From NCBI GenBank assembly GCA_027924585.1, contig BSBM01000047.1:18534001-18598000 (forward strand): a DNA stretch of 64,000 nt. Direction: 5' to 3'. This document shows, piece by piece, positions 1 through 10,255 of the stretch. Below the pieces are notes generated by a model. That model did no database searches. It had not been told where the DNA came from and was given only the letters and a program-made list of their open reading frames with translations. The first letter of the stretch is position 1, and each line of letters begins with the position of its first letter. Both the position numbers and the translations under genes were made by a program. This stretch comes from Larix kaempferi (Eukaryota; Streptophyta; Pinopsida; Pinales; Pinaceae).

Positions 1-1
1 A

Positions 2-949
2 AAAAGCTTGTAGTTCTGGTAAAGAAGGGCAATTGTCAGTTGGGTGTTGAGCAGAGCAAAGAGCACAGACTGAAATGGTATTTAGAGGGCACTCTTTCAA
101 AGGGTGTCTTTTTCTGCATTTGGGGCAGAATATGTGTAATGCTGCTATGTCCTCCTCCTCTTGCCGTTTCTTTGTCTTCAATGCATCAAATTGGGAGCTT
201 AAGGTGCCTAAAATGTCAGTTTTGAAATTTTCTAACAGGTTTCCCAATTCAACTCTTGTGACCCCACTAGTTCCTGTTGTTCTAGAAATACGGGAAGGAC
301 CTTCCCTTGTGCTTTTTCCTGCCTTGGCTCTACTCCTCGAATACTTTCTACATAGTTCAGTAATCTCCTCAAAGGATTTATGAGATACATCAACTGATGC
401 CATCAAGTTGAGGATTTCCACATATTCATCCAGGATCCCTTTTAGAAAAAGAGTTCTGACTGCATCCTCCTGTAAGGTATTATACTTAGAATTCTGCAAT
501 ACAAAGCAGAATCGTTCTAAGAAGTCCTCCAGACTCTCTTCTTCATGCTGTTGCATTTTAAAGATATCATTTTGGGAGTCTCGAGGCCCACAGTAGTCTC
601 GGTATTTTCTGAGGAAAGCACTCTTCATTTGTTCCCAAGTTCGGATGGTGGATTCCCCCAAGCTCATAAACCATCTAAGTGCAGAATCCTTAAGGGTGGC
701 TGGAAATAGTTTTAACTTTTGAGCATCCTGTAGATAATTATAACTCCTACATAAGATGTCAAACTCAAATAGAAAGGTATCCGGATCTTCAGTGCTTTTC
801 CCATAGAAGGTAGGTAATGAAGATGCTGGGATATTTTTCATACTGACATCCTGTGTAAGATCCAGAATGGGAAAGCCAAAAGTTGTTTCAGTTCGTCCCT
901 CATGTTCTCCTTCTCCTTCCATCTGGTGTCCAGTTTCCTGATCACTCAT
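2..949 (-). CDS. gag: Gag polyprotein of an Athila/Tat-like Gypsy element (partial, runs off the window)
   Basis: Reading the minus strand from an ATG at 949, one frame stays open for 316 codons to the window edge. About 70-160 residues in is a retrotransposon gag domain: a WFMSLGESTIRTW-type block, then an FLRKYRDYCGPRD block and a glutamate-rich stretch. Near the edge are two zinc-knuckle-like motifs, CPKC-x3-H-x4-C and CALC-x3-H-x4-C. The frame is already open upstream to about 1231. A 64-codon ORF at 1418-1224 (starting MLFLEIV, with MRPRDSKGRF inside) sits in another frame just before it, so the original gag start may lie near 1394-1418 with one frameshift. The tRNA-Asp primer site and 2.1-kb LTR behind it support the Athila/Tat assignment, but without pol the lineage is inferred. 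Confidence 0.8.
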   Translation of the reverse strand, partial: MSDQETGHQMEGEGEHEGRTETTFGFPILDLTQDVSMKNIPASSLPTFYGKSTEDPDTFLFEFDILCRSYNYLQDAQKLKLFPATLKDSALRWFMSLGESTIRTWEQMKSAFLRKYRDYCGPRDSQNDIFKMQQHEEESLEDFLERFCFVLQNSKYNTLQEDAVRTLFLKGILDEYVEILNLMASVDVSHKSFEEITELCRKYSRSRAKAGKSTREGPSRISRTTGTSGVTRVELGNLLENFKTDILGTLSSQFDALKTKKRQEEEDIAALHIFCPKCRKRHPLKECPLNTISVCALCSAQHPTDNCPSLPELQAF

Positions 950-1223
950 GACAAGAGGGTTTCTAAACCAGTTGACACCTAACTTGACTCTTCTTGGGGA
1001 TAAAATAAAATCCCAATGGTCTGGCCTAGGCCAAGTTTGAAAATTGAAAGGTAAATCTGTAGTGGATTCTAATTGAGAAACCACCGGATTCTGGTTATGT
1101 TCAAGAAGGAAGTTCACTTTTTCTATGTTCACTGTGTCAACCAAATTAGGATCTTCCTTTAAAGGTGAAGCTTGTTGGATCTGTGGGATTTCTTCTGAAT
1201 GTAACTGTTCACTGAGTATAACC

Positions 1224-1418
1224 TCAGTTCCTTACTGGTTGGGTCCCAAATTCTGCTGAATTCTGAATGTTGTTGTTTTCAGTTTCATTGCCGGTATCCC
1301 TATCCCTAGGGTTAGTGAAGGGGGGGGTTTTGTTGTTTCCAAAAAGATCAGAATGAACCTTGATGAATCTACCCTTACTATCTCTAGGTCTCATCAAAAC
1401 AATTTCTAAAAATAACAA
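1224..1418 (-). pseudogene. Possible N-terminal gag segment, out of frame with the main gag
   Basis: A 64-codon minus-strand ORF lies between the primer binding site and the main gag frame. It contains a basic MRPRDSKGRF stretch and stops at 1224. The main gag frame becomes open about 5 bp away in another register. This fits a gag start broken by a one-base frameshift, but it could be a chance leader ORF. Confidence 0.35.
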
Positions 1419-1890
1419 AACTTTTAATCAAAATAAATTGAAATACCTGTGCCACAGTTGGGTTTGAAGGAATCTGTTATGAAATGCGCAAGTTTGCCTT
1501 ACCAATCCTCCTCCTCCAATCTGCCACAACTAGTCACACCTAACAATTGCTGTAAAATTAGATTTCTGGAATTAACACACCTCACTTACAAAAGGATAAC
1601 CACACTTGTAAACAATTTTTACAGAAAAGATAAACACACTTCTTGTAATAAGTCAAACTTGTGAAGAAAAACAATCACACTTACCAGCAGGACACAACAA
1701 AAATTTGGGGTAACCCACTAAAGTGGCTGCGGCAGGCTGTTACACCATGGGAATCCCAAAGTGAATTCGTATTTGCGTCTTAATGTTTCCCCTCCACCTT
1801 GTTGTGTATTGTAAAAAGATCCTATCTACCCGAACTTCTCAATCAATCAATTCAAAAAAATGAGCAAAATACCAGCTTACCTTGGAGCAA

Positions 1891-1910
1891 CTCCCCGGCA
1901 ACGGCGCCAA
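1891..1910 (-). promoter_or_regulatory. Primer binding site complementary to tRNA-Asp
   Basis: The minus strand reads TGGCGCCGTTGCCGGGG, which pairs with the 3' end of plant tRNA-Asp (GTC). It lies 3-6 bases inside the LTR edge at 1913, as expected for the minus-strand primer site of an LTR retrotransposon. The ~470 bp between it and gag is a noncoding leader with no other recognisable feature. Confidence 0.9.
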
Positions 1911-1912
1911 AA

Positions 1913-4013
1913 TGTTGGTTAAAATTATTGATATTTAATTCACCTCAATTTAATTTATCAACCGGAGAATCGTAGACTTTGAGTTGCTACACTACATGTG
2001 CGGGTAAAGTAGCCTCAATGCTCATTCCTCGAGAAACCCTAATCTACTTACAACAAAAATGAAGCTAACACTAAATGACCAATGCCAAAGATCACTAGGT
2101 CTGTACTATAGAAAAGGAAACTAATCTACTAATTCCTATCTCACTATTGAACTCAAAAATAACCAACAAGGAATTTCCAAATTGCAATTCTATGATTTTA
2201 AGAACAAAAACAACCTGTTAGAGAAATAAACACAATCTTAGACTACAGTAGTCTTTAGAGCAACTAATAATCTCTACAGCAATCTAAGTTATTGTAATTA
2301 CAATCCATAAAAACAATCAATCTGTTATCAACCAACGCATATGCTTAATTGATCTTGTTTCCTAGCTGCACTCCAAATCTAATGTTTAAATCCACACAAG
2401 TATTCCCAAATCTGAAATAAACCCATGCCTTTTAGCTTTAAGTTGTCAATACATACAGTCTATCAAAGGAGAGGTTGACTATTTAGTGAAATTTCAATGT
2501 ACTCTGTTTATGATTTGTGCATACAAGTGCACATAACAGAACACTAAAACTCTTCAGACTCTGCTTATCAATATATGTTAAAACTGTGTACTAGACATTC
2601 ACTGGTTTTGGTTTCTACTATAAAACTAGTTATCAATTCAAGGAAACAATGTTATAAACAAGAACTCCTTTCCAAAACTCATTCACGTACAACTTCAGTT
2701 TCTATTCAATCTTTCATCCAAAAAGAGATAAACCTCAAACGCTTTATGATGACAGTCTTCAAACCCTTGACTCTTTTGCAAATGATGCTCAAATATTGCA
2801 AATTCGATAGTAAAAGGAGAGGTTGTTTATAAGCCACTCTCATGCTGCAACACAAAGATTTTAATATCTAGAGTCAAACTCATGATTCATGTACCAATAT
2901 TACACACTGGAGATTAAAGAAAAGATTTAAATCCAAGCCATTTCTTAATTCATTTTACAGTCCCGTGAATAAGACAATTTCAAACCATTCCTGTAGCTAT
3001 TGTTATAATATTGTATGCTAGTGAAATGGAATATAACACTCAATCTATTCGTAATCATTCACAAAATTGAATCTTACCATAACCTACATCAAATTGATCA
3101 CACGATTATGTATACCCTAGGCTTTAAATAACAATTCACCCTAAAAACCAGAGGAAGTCTGAAATTTAAACCGTTAACAAGCTCAATCCATTATCATCAA
3201 CTGTAAATGCTATTAACTAATAATAACAGTCACGCCTTCTATTGCAATCCAGTGATGAGCAAACCATTTATAATCTGAAAAGAAATGTGAAATGATAAAA
3301 ACGCCAATCTTCTGCAAACCACACACTACTGGAATATCACGATTTGGTGTTGAAGGTGGGCCCTGCCCTCAACGCCTCACACACTTAAATCACAGGTTTG
3401 ATAAAATCACACACTGAATCGTATTGATAAAATGAAGTTTGTACAATCCTCCCTACTTAGGGTTTCCACAGTTGCTTTTATAATGAATTATACAGAGTGA
3501 AATCGCCCTGGAACAAGGGTCGATATGAATAACAACCCTCAGATATCTTAGCAATTCTGAGCCAAAAATGGAATCTCAGACCCCAAAATATACACATATC
3601 GTTAAGGAGAAAATAATCAACAGTTCCTCGATCAAAGATCATGCCTAAAATAGCAGTGGAGTAATCCTCAAAAGAATCTGAAAGATGACATGGATCCAGG
3701 AAAAACGCCCTCATTGTAGATTGAATCCCCGATCTCTGCATAAACCTCCTTTGAACGCTGGGGCAGATAACCAAACGAACCCTGTATAAAAGAGAACCCA
3801 ATCTTATTATTAGCATATGGTTTAATGAAACCTAAAACCCAAAACATATGCATAAAACAAGAAAATACAATAAACAAATAATTAAAATCACTTACCATAG
3901 CTTTAGCAGTGTTGACCTCCAAAAAGACACATAAAACTGATTATTATTGGATTCCATTAAGACTTTAAATGCTAGAAAACAGTACACTGAATGGGCAAAA
4001 TAGAGGACCAACA
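1913..4013 (-). mobile_element. 5' LTR (about 2.1 kb) of the Athila/Tat-like element
   Basis: The plus strand begins TGTTGGT at 1913 and ends ACCAACA at 4013, a perfect 7-bp terminal inverted repeat with TG/CA ends. The tRNA-Asp primer site lies just inside the low-coordinate edge, so the element runs leftwards and the rest is outside the window. The high-coordinate edge falls exactly inside a Copia reading frame. The first 5 bp beyond it, GTGTT (4014-4018), should be the target-site duplication, but the matching copy lies outside the window. Confidence 0.85.
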
Positions 4014-4015
4014 GT

Positions 4016-4594
4016 GTTCACCTGGTTGCTGTAAAGCATGTTTTGAGGTACCTGAAGGGTACAGTGGATTATGGGCTCAAGTATGAAGCAAATCAAAAGT
4101 TTAACCTGCAGGGTTATGTTGATTCAGATTGGGCTGGCAGTGCTGCAGATAGGAAGAGCACATCTGGATGCTGCTTCAGTATGGGATCAGGTGTGATCTC
4201 TTGGTTTAGCAGGAAGCAGTCCTGCGTAGCACTGAGTACAGCTGAGGCAGAGTATGTTGCAGCCTATTCAGCTAGTTGTGAGGCAGTATGGCTACAGAAG
4301 CTACTGTCTGAGTTATTTGATCTCCCATTGGATGGTACTGGTATCTTTTGTGATAACCAGAGTTGTGTGAAGCTATCCGAGAACCCAGTGTTTCATGACA
4401 AGTCGAAACACATAGAGATCAAATATCACTATATCAGGGATATGGTGCATAGAGGATCTGTGAAGCTCCTGTATGTTGTGACGGACGAGCAGATTGCAGA
4501 TGTGTTGATGAAGCCACTAGCCAGGGTGAAGTTCGAGTACTTCAGGGAGAGGCTTGGTGTTCTTCAGATCGAGGACACTTCGAGGAAGAAGTGA
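4016..4594 (+). pseudogene. pol: Copia pol fragment: end of reverse transcriptase and RNase H domain
   Basis: An open frame of about 190 codons begins at the LTR insertion junction. It opens HLVAVKHVLRYLKGT, the conserved segment between Copia RT and RNase H. It continues through DSDWAG (RNase H aspartate), STSGCCF, SRKQ, ALSTAEAEYVA (catalytic glutamate), CDNQS, KHIEIKYHYIRD and ending near EQIADVLMKPL, the normal C-terminal order of plant Ty1/Copia pol. The stop at 4592-4594 fits the family. Everything N-terminal is missing because the Athila-like element inserted here. The remaining frame has no internal stop, so the Copia copy was fairly young when it was split. Confidence 0.92.
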
Positions 4595-4677
4595 TGGACA
4601 CATTTTCTAAAGCCATTCCAAGCATGTTGGAAGGAGGATCCTTCACATGGCTGTGGATGTAAGCGCTGGATGATGAA

Positions 4678-4940
4678 CATCAGGATGATGTTCTGGTTTC
4701 TGCTTTGTATGATCAGTTGGATCATTTTTATATGTATGTACGCATCATGTTGGATGCTGGATATGATCAGTTGGATCATTTATATGTATATGTATTTACG
4801 CATCATGTTGGATGCTGGATATGATCAGTTGGATCATTTATATGTATATGCATGTACGCATCATGTTGGATGCTGGATATGATCAGTAGGATCATTTGTA
4901 TGTATTTTGTATTCATCATGTTGGATGCTTGGACCATGTA
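4678..4940 (+). repeat. 58-bp tandem repeat in the Copia 3' untranslated region
   Basis: Units starting CATCATGTTGGATGCTGG occur at 4743, 4801 and 4859 (period 58), with a diverged unit at 4678 and a partial one at 4915. Each contains GATCAGTTGGATCATT. From ~4940 to 5210 the DNA degrades into shorter GATCAGGTGGATCA-type repeats. It follows the Copia stop codon directly, so it belongs to that element's 3' region. Confidence 0.85.
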
Positions 4941-5252
4941 TCTATATATGTATCAGGTGGATACATTGTATGATCAGGTGGATCATGTATGGTGATATGT
5001 ATCATGTATTTGTATTTGTATCAGGTGGATCATGTATGATGATATGTATCAGGTAGATACTTGGTATGCATCAGGTAGATGCATTATATGATCAGGATGA
5101 TCGTGGATGACGAGCTTTAGGATGTTGCTCCAAATGACATGCAGCAAGATGTTGCAGTGATGATGATCAGGATGATCATGTGTACATCAGGATGATGTAT
5201 GGTGAGTATCAGGTTGATACTCTGTGGCCGTGGAACAGGTTGTGTAGATAAG

Positions 5253-5835
5253 CATGTAATTTGTGCCCTGGGATATTTGCAGATAGTCTTTCGAGTTTTT
5301 TCCTATGGCATGTAATTTGTACCCTGGGATATCTGGCAAATGCTCTTTCGAGGTTTTGCTTGGGAGGACATATAATTTGTGCCCTGGGAGATTTGCAGAT
5401 AGTCTTTTGAGGTTTTTCCCATGGCATGTAATTTGTGCCCTGGGATATCTAGCAGATGCTCTTTCGAGGTTTTGTCCTATGGCATGTAATTTGTACCCTG
5501 GGAGATCCGATAGGTTAAGTCGTGTGCTCGTAATAAGTCTTGGGATGCTCTTTCGAGGTTTTTCCATGACCACATGTAATTTGTGCCCTAGGAGATCCAA
5601 TAGGTTGAGCCTTGTGCTCATAATCAGTCCTGGGATGCTATTTCGAGGTTTTGTGGTGACCACATGTAATCTGTCCCTGGTAGATCCTATAGGTAGAGCT
5701 ACGTGCTCGTAACAGCCTAGGATGCTCTTGCGAGGTTTTGTGGTGAGGTCACATATAATATGGCCCTAGGAGATCCTATAGGTAGAGCCGTGTGCTCGTA
5801 ACAGCCTGGGATGCTCTTTCGAGGTTTTGTGACGC
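5253..5835 (+). repeat. Second tandem array in the Copia 3' region, unit length switching from ~58 to ~90 bp
   Basis: A CATGTAATTTGT-type motif recurs at 5253, 5309, 5369, 5425, 5483, 5573, 5663 and 5750. Spacings are 56, 60, 56, 58, 90, 90 and 87. Each unit carries CCCTGGGA and ends TTTCGAGGTTTT. The longer units carry about 30 extra bases including GTGCTCGTAA. ORFs on both strands here are artefacts of the repeat. Confidence 0.85.
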
Positions 5836-5939
5836 ACGTAATAAGTCCTGAGGATTCCACAGTATGGCCAGTGATGACGAAGACCTACAGGTGGTGGGCC
5901 TACATCCAGTATGAAAAAGGACCTGCAGGTGGTGGGTGT

Positions 5940-6200
5940 TGTTGGGTTTCCTTTGATTCCTAAATATTTAGCATTGTAATTAATTCTTGGAGAAGTTCAT
6001 TGCCAATGGTTTTAATTGTATTGGAAATTGAATCTGTGGTTGAATACCCTTATGTTCTTGTTGGAAGCTGGGGTTGAATCTATACTAATGGTTCGAATCC
6101 CTTATTTGCTACAATGCGCCCCATTGGTTAAGTGATTTTTTGGGTTGAACCCCCTTAATTAAGTGGTGTGCCCTCCTTCTGTGTGGTTAAATGTACAGGA
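5940..6200 (+). mobile_element. Possible start of the Copia 3' LTR
   Basis: A purine-rich stretch (GCAGGTGGTGGGTG) is followed by TTGTTGGG at about 5938, resembling the polypurine tract and TGTTGGG start of many plant Copia LTRs. No convincing CA-ended terminus with the inverse repeat was found, so the right boundary is uncertain. 6200-6443 holds nothing I recognise. Confidence 0.35.
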
Positions 6201-6443
6201 AGTAGCCAAAGCATCAAAGATCATGAATATTGGCTCTCAACCCGTCAATAAATCACATAACTACATTACATAGCACTACATTATCATGATCCTGGTGATC
6301 GCCATCTATGAAAAGGATCCTGGTGAGTATGGCTTGCAGAGTTTTTAGGTGATGTTTATCATATTATCGAAGAGCTTGTACTGTTCAATAATGTGCGATA
6401 GGGTTTAAAGTTAGTTCAATGCATTGATCATTGACCGTGCGTT

Positions 6444-7690
6444 TTAGAGGGTTTGTGCTAGACAAGGATTGGAGAAAGACATGCATCTTTGCTGCGCAGA
6501 AAATATTTGAAGGCTGTTCTTAGGCAGGCCATTAGATTTTTCGATACCAGAGGAACACATATTACTGAGGTAGTTAACAATGTTTACAATGATACCCTCC
6601 TCATTCAGGACACCTTTAGTGAAAAGGTCTGATTCCGATATCCATCCATCTAAGAACAATAGCTTAGAACTTTGTTCTTCTCCTTTTGAACATACATCAT
6701 TTATTCTGTGTTAGAAATTCAATTCAGTGGATTAATGTGCATTCGATGGTTGTAGCTGGGTAGATTCTAACATATCTTGTGTGGGAGAGTTTCGGCTTCC
6801 CAATTTCATCATGAATTTGTCAAATTTCATTGCTTGCTACACGACCAGTTTTTATTTGTCGTGGAGGTTGGCATTGGTGACATTGCCCGTAGCCAGTTTA
6901 TTGATTGTAGCGGGACTGCTTTACGGTCGAATGCTGATAAGGATAGCGAGAAAGATGCAAGTAGAATACACAAAGTGACCAATGCCAACCTCCACTTGAT
7001 GCAACAGTAAAACTTGGAATTAAACAAGGGTTCGCAAAGGGGATTGCCATAGGTGGCAACGAATCAGTAAGTTTTTGTTTGTGGGCATTCATTTCATGGT
7101 ATGGAAGCCGGTTGGTGATGAATCAGGAAGATACTGGAGGAAATATTCTTGGTGTAGGCTACTGCATAATCCTCGGTGGACTGTAAGTCTTATAACAACA
7201 TTTATTCAATTTTATTATTAATTATTATTGTAAACTTTATTTGTGCTTAGTTTATCTGCTTGATGAAATACAAAATAATTGAACTCAAACTCAGGTCTTT
7301 GGCTAGTGCGCTTCCAAATCCCAGGTACTTCTCTGAGGCAAGCATGGCCGCTATTCGAATATTGGAGATGATTGGCAAGCGTGGCCGCTATTCATGCACG
7401 CGAAACAGTGGCTTTAGTGGGCGGCAGTGGATTTGGAAAATCGACAGCCATTTCATTACTAGAACGGTTCTACAATCGAGTTAAAGGAGAGGTTTTGCGT
7501 GATGGAGAGAATGTTAAAGGTCTGCAACTGAAATGGCTACTTAATATGAACAACGTTTTGGCCAAAGTGTGTAATTTCATTTTCTCTTTATGTCTTCTTT
7601 CTGCAGTTACTGTAAATTGTTTCGTATGTCATCTCAAGAGCGGTTTCATCTTAGGTTAATTCTTTGGAGAATCATACGATGTGTGCTACT
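6444..7690 (+). pseudogene. ABCB (MDR/P-glycoprotein-type) transporter pseudogene fragment
   Basis: Pieces of a plant ABCB transporter occur in order. 6444-6627 encodes the loop and helix from LEG through IGERHASLLRRKYLKAVLRQ to TLLIQDTFSEK, with TAG where the family has the Trp of the CWTRTGER motif. 6790-6975 encodes PNFIMNLSNF, SWRLALVTLP and YGRMLIRIARK and then stops at TGA. 7009-7182 encodes VKLGIKQGFAKGIAIGG, WYGSRLVMNQ and GGL, ending at a GTAAGT donor. 7295-7375 encodes SLASALPNPRYFSEA after a CAG acceptor. 7380-7555 encodes the nucleotide-binding start with Walker [13 protein letters not shown] and [18 protein letters not shown] weak SQE remnant near 7640 may be the Q-loop. An internal domain segment and the region before Walker A are deleted. 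The order resembles ABCB15-like exporters. It cannot encode a working transporter. Confidence 0.85.
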
Positions 7691-7749
7691 TAAAATTAAA
7701 AGGCTCCCTTCTTCTTTGAAGAGTCGCGACCATCTAGCAAAAATTGATG

Positions 7750-7900
7750 CAGAAACCCTAATATTAATAATATGAATATTAAGTATTTGAAACACTAATA
7801 TTAATAATATGAATATTAAGTAGTTGAGGCTCGCTTTTGTCATCTTAAGTATTTGAGGCTCGCTTTTGTCATCAGAAACCCTAATATTAATAATATGAAA
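7750..7900. repeat. Short local duplications downstream of the ABCB remnant
   Basis: CTAATATTAATAATATGAA occurs three times (near 7759, 7795 and 7880), and GTTGAGGCTCGCTTTTGTCATC and its variant with TT TGAGG occur twice near 7823 and 7850. This is small-scale tandem duplication in noncoding DNA. Confidence 0.7.
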
Positions 7901-7999
7901 CCTTAATGTAAAAATTCATGTTATGAATATTTCTATTTAGAAATTGTGATTGATTGGAAATATAAAGTAGAACTTGTAATCTTTTTAAATTTGATATTC

Positions 8000-10220
8000 T
8001 AATTTATAAATCAATTTGTAATCATAATTTGAAAATAGAAAAAAAATTTAAAAAAATTAACGAGGCTAGATGTATTCTGCGGATGAGATGAATTTTGAAA
8101 AAAATGAAAATATCTTTCCGTCAAAATATTCAACATTATTTTTTTACCAAAAGTTTATTTTGATATTTAATTAGGTTTAAATTTAAATTAATATTTATTT
8201 TTATTGAATTATTTATTTTTCTTTAAAATCTAAATTTATTTCCATGTTAAAAAATTGATCATTATAATGTGTATTTCTATAATTAAACTAATCAATTCTT
8301 TTCTAATAGAATAATACAAAATTATAAATTTCATGAAAAAGTGTAATCACAGACTTGCTATTACTTACATTTACTTTATATATTAAAACGTGATATTTCA
8401 ATTTATATATATATATATATATCAACATGTTTATTATGCATACTTCTTCATTTGACTCCTACTTATAAATAGTTTTTTTTGTCTTGCTTTCCGAATAGTC
8501 AACATAGTTATTGAAATAGTTTCAATATTATCGTATAGAAATGTTTTTATAGTTAGAAGTTGTATAGTAGTAAGGAATATTGTTAGTCAAAAATAATAAT
8601 TTATCAAATTAGCAAACAGAACGAGAACCAATAATTTTTTAGTAAAGAATACAGACTAGGTTAAGATATTAATATTAAAACTAATTATCTCATTATCAAT
8701 AAAAATAATAAATAAACAATATATAAATTATTAAATAAATAATAAATATAAACAATTATATTAATTGATAATAATAATAGATAAAAAAAAACTTTATTAT
8801 ATAAATAGTTGAATAAATAATAATAATAATCATAATAATGACATAAATGAATAATCATAATAACTTATTAAATGTTTTATTTTGACATAATATTGAAACA
8901 ATATATTATTACTTATTAAATGTTTTATTTCTATCTTATTGATTGTGAATTGTGGCTATATGAAATATGAATAACATTAATAATATTAACATTAATATTA
9001 ACTCTAATATTATCAACATTAAATTCGAGGTAATTATTAACATTAATAATATCGTTAATATTAATAATAACATTAATAACATTATTATGAATATTAATTT
9101 TAAGAACATTGAAGTAAAAAATGATCATGATAATCCAACCATCAAAAGATATTAATAAAATTAATACTGTCATCAATAAAGTTAATAATAATAACACATG
9201 AATACCATGATAAATATTAATATTAATATTGATCCATGGTTAAAATTAATATTAACTAACATTAATATATAGTTAACTTAACATTAATATTAAGATTGGC
9301 ATTAACATTAATGGTATAAAACATTAATAAATTGTTATTAATAATTAATAGAATATTTTGTAAGCCACATTATTATTAATATTAATATGGCTATAATATT
9401 ATAATAACAACCCTAGGGGTCTAGGGGTAGTGGCTATAATGTTATTTTTAAAAATATTAATAGTTAATAATATGCATATAATATTATAATATGGTTATAT
9501 GGCTATATTAATATCAAAAGGTAACTAATATTAATATCATTTTTTAATATTAATATGGGTATAATATTATAATTATTAATAACATAATTAATATAATTAA
9601 TAAAGTTAATTATATTAATTTTGAAAACATTAACAATATTAAAATGAATAAAGTTAAAGAACATATTAAAATGAATATTAATACATTAATAATAAGATCA
9701 AGTTAAAATTAACAACATTAAAATGTTATTAATAATAACTATATCATTAATAAAAGTAAAACATAAATAAGATAATTAATATAATTAATAAAGTTAATAA
9801 TATTAATTTTCAAAACATTAACAATATTAATGTTAACATTAACATCAATATAACATTAATAATAATACTTATATTAACATTGATAATAACATTTATAGCA
9901 ATATTATCAACATTATTAATGAGATATAGTAGTACTTCTACAACAAATGAATGGTTTTTCACTTTAAAAGTATATCAATATCAATAATAATAGACAAAAG
10001 CATTCATAATTCTCTTTTACATATAAATTAAAAATAACGCATTTTGTATTTAGAAGCTACATCAATATGAATCCACATGCAACACCCTTGAGTATGGATC
10101 ATGCCCATAAAATTTGAATTTGGATATATTTTTCATTACAATTACGCTACTAAACCACATCCCAAAAACTAAAGAACTTATATATATATATATATTCATT
10201 GATATTAAATAATCAATACC
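8000..10220. repeat. AT-rich low-complexity DNA with (AT)n runs and ATTAATATTAAC-type repeats
   Basis: Very AT-rich with no coding potential. Between about 8960 and 9910 it is a degenerate tangle of AACATT/AATATT/ATTAAT units on both strands. Pure AT runs lie near 8404-8423 and 10181-10195. The asparagine/isoleucine-only ORFs here are repeat artefacts. It leads directly into the decamer satellite. Confidence 0.8.
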
Positions 10221-10255
10221 ACAATGAAATGTGTTTCATTAAAAACATACTTAGA

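Noticed and set aside
5187-5712. ORFs of 158 and 135 codons over the Copia 3' arrays
   Set aside because: Repeating peptides follow the 56-60-bp DNA repeat on both strands, so they are repeat artefacts.
6777-7092. Four overlapping ORFs on both strands near the ABCB remnant
   Set aside because: Only the frame with PNFIMN...IARK matches ABCB. The others are shadows, some created by the 18-bp inverted copy.
8931-9197. Asn/Ile-rich ORFs on both strands
   Set aside because: Product of AATATTAAC low-complexity DNA. The poly-Ile ORFs at 21640-21946 are rejected for the same reason.
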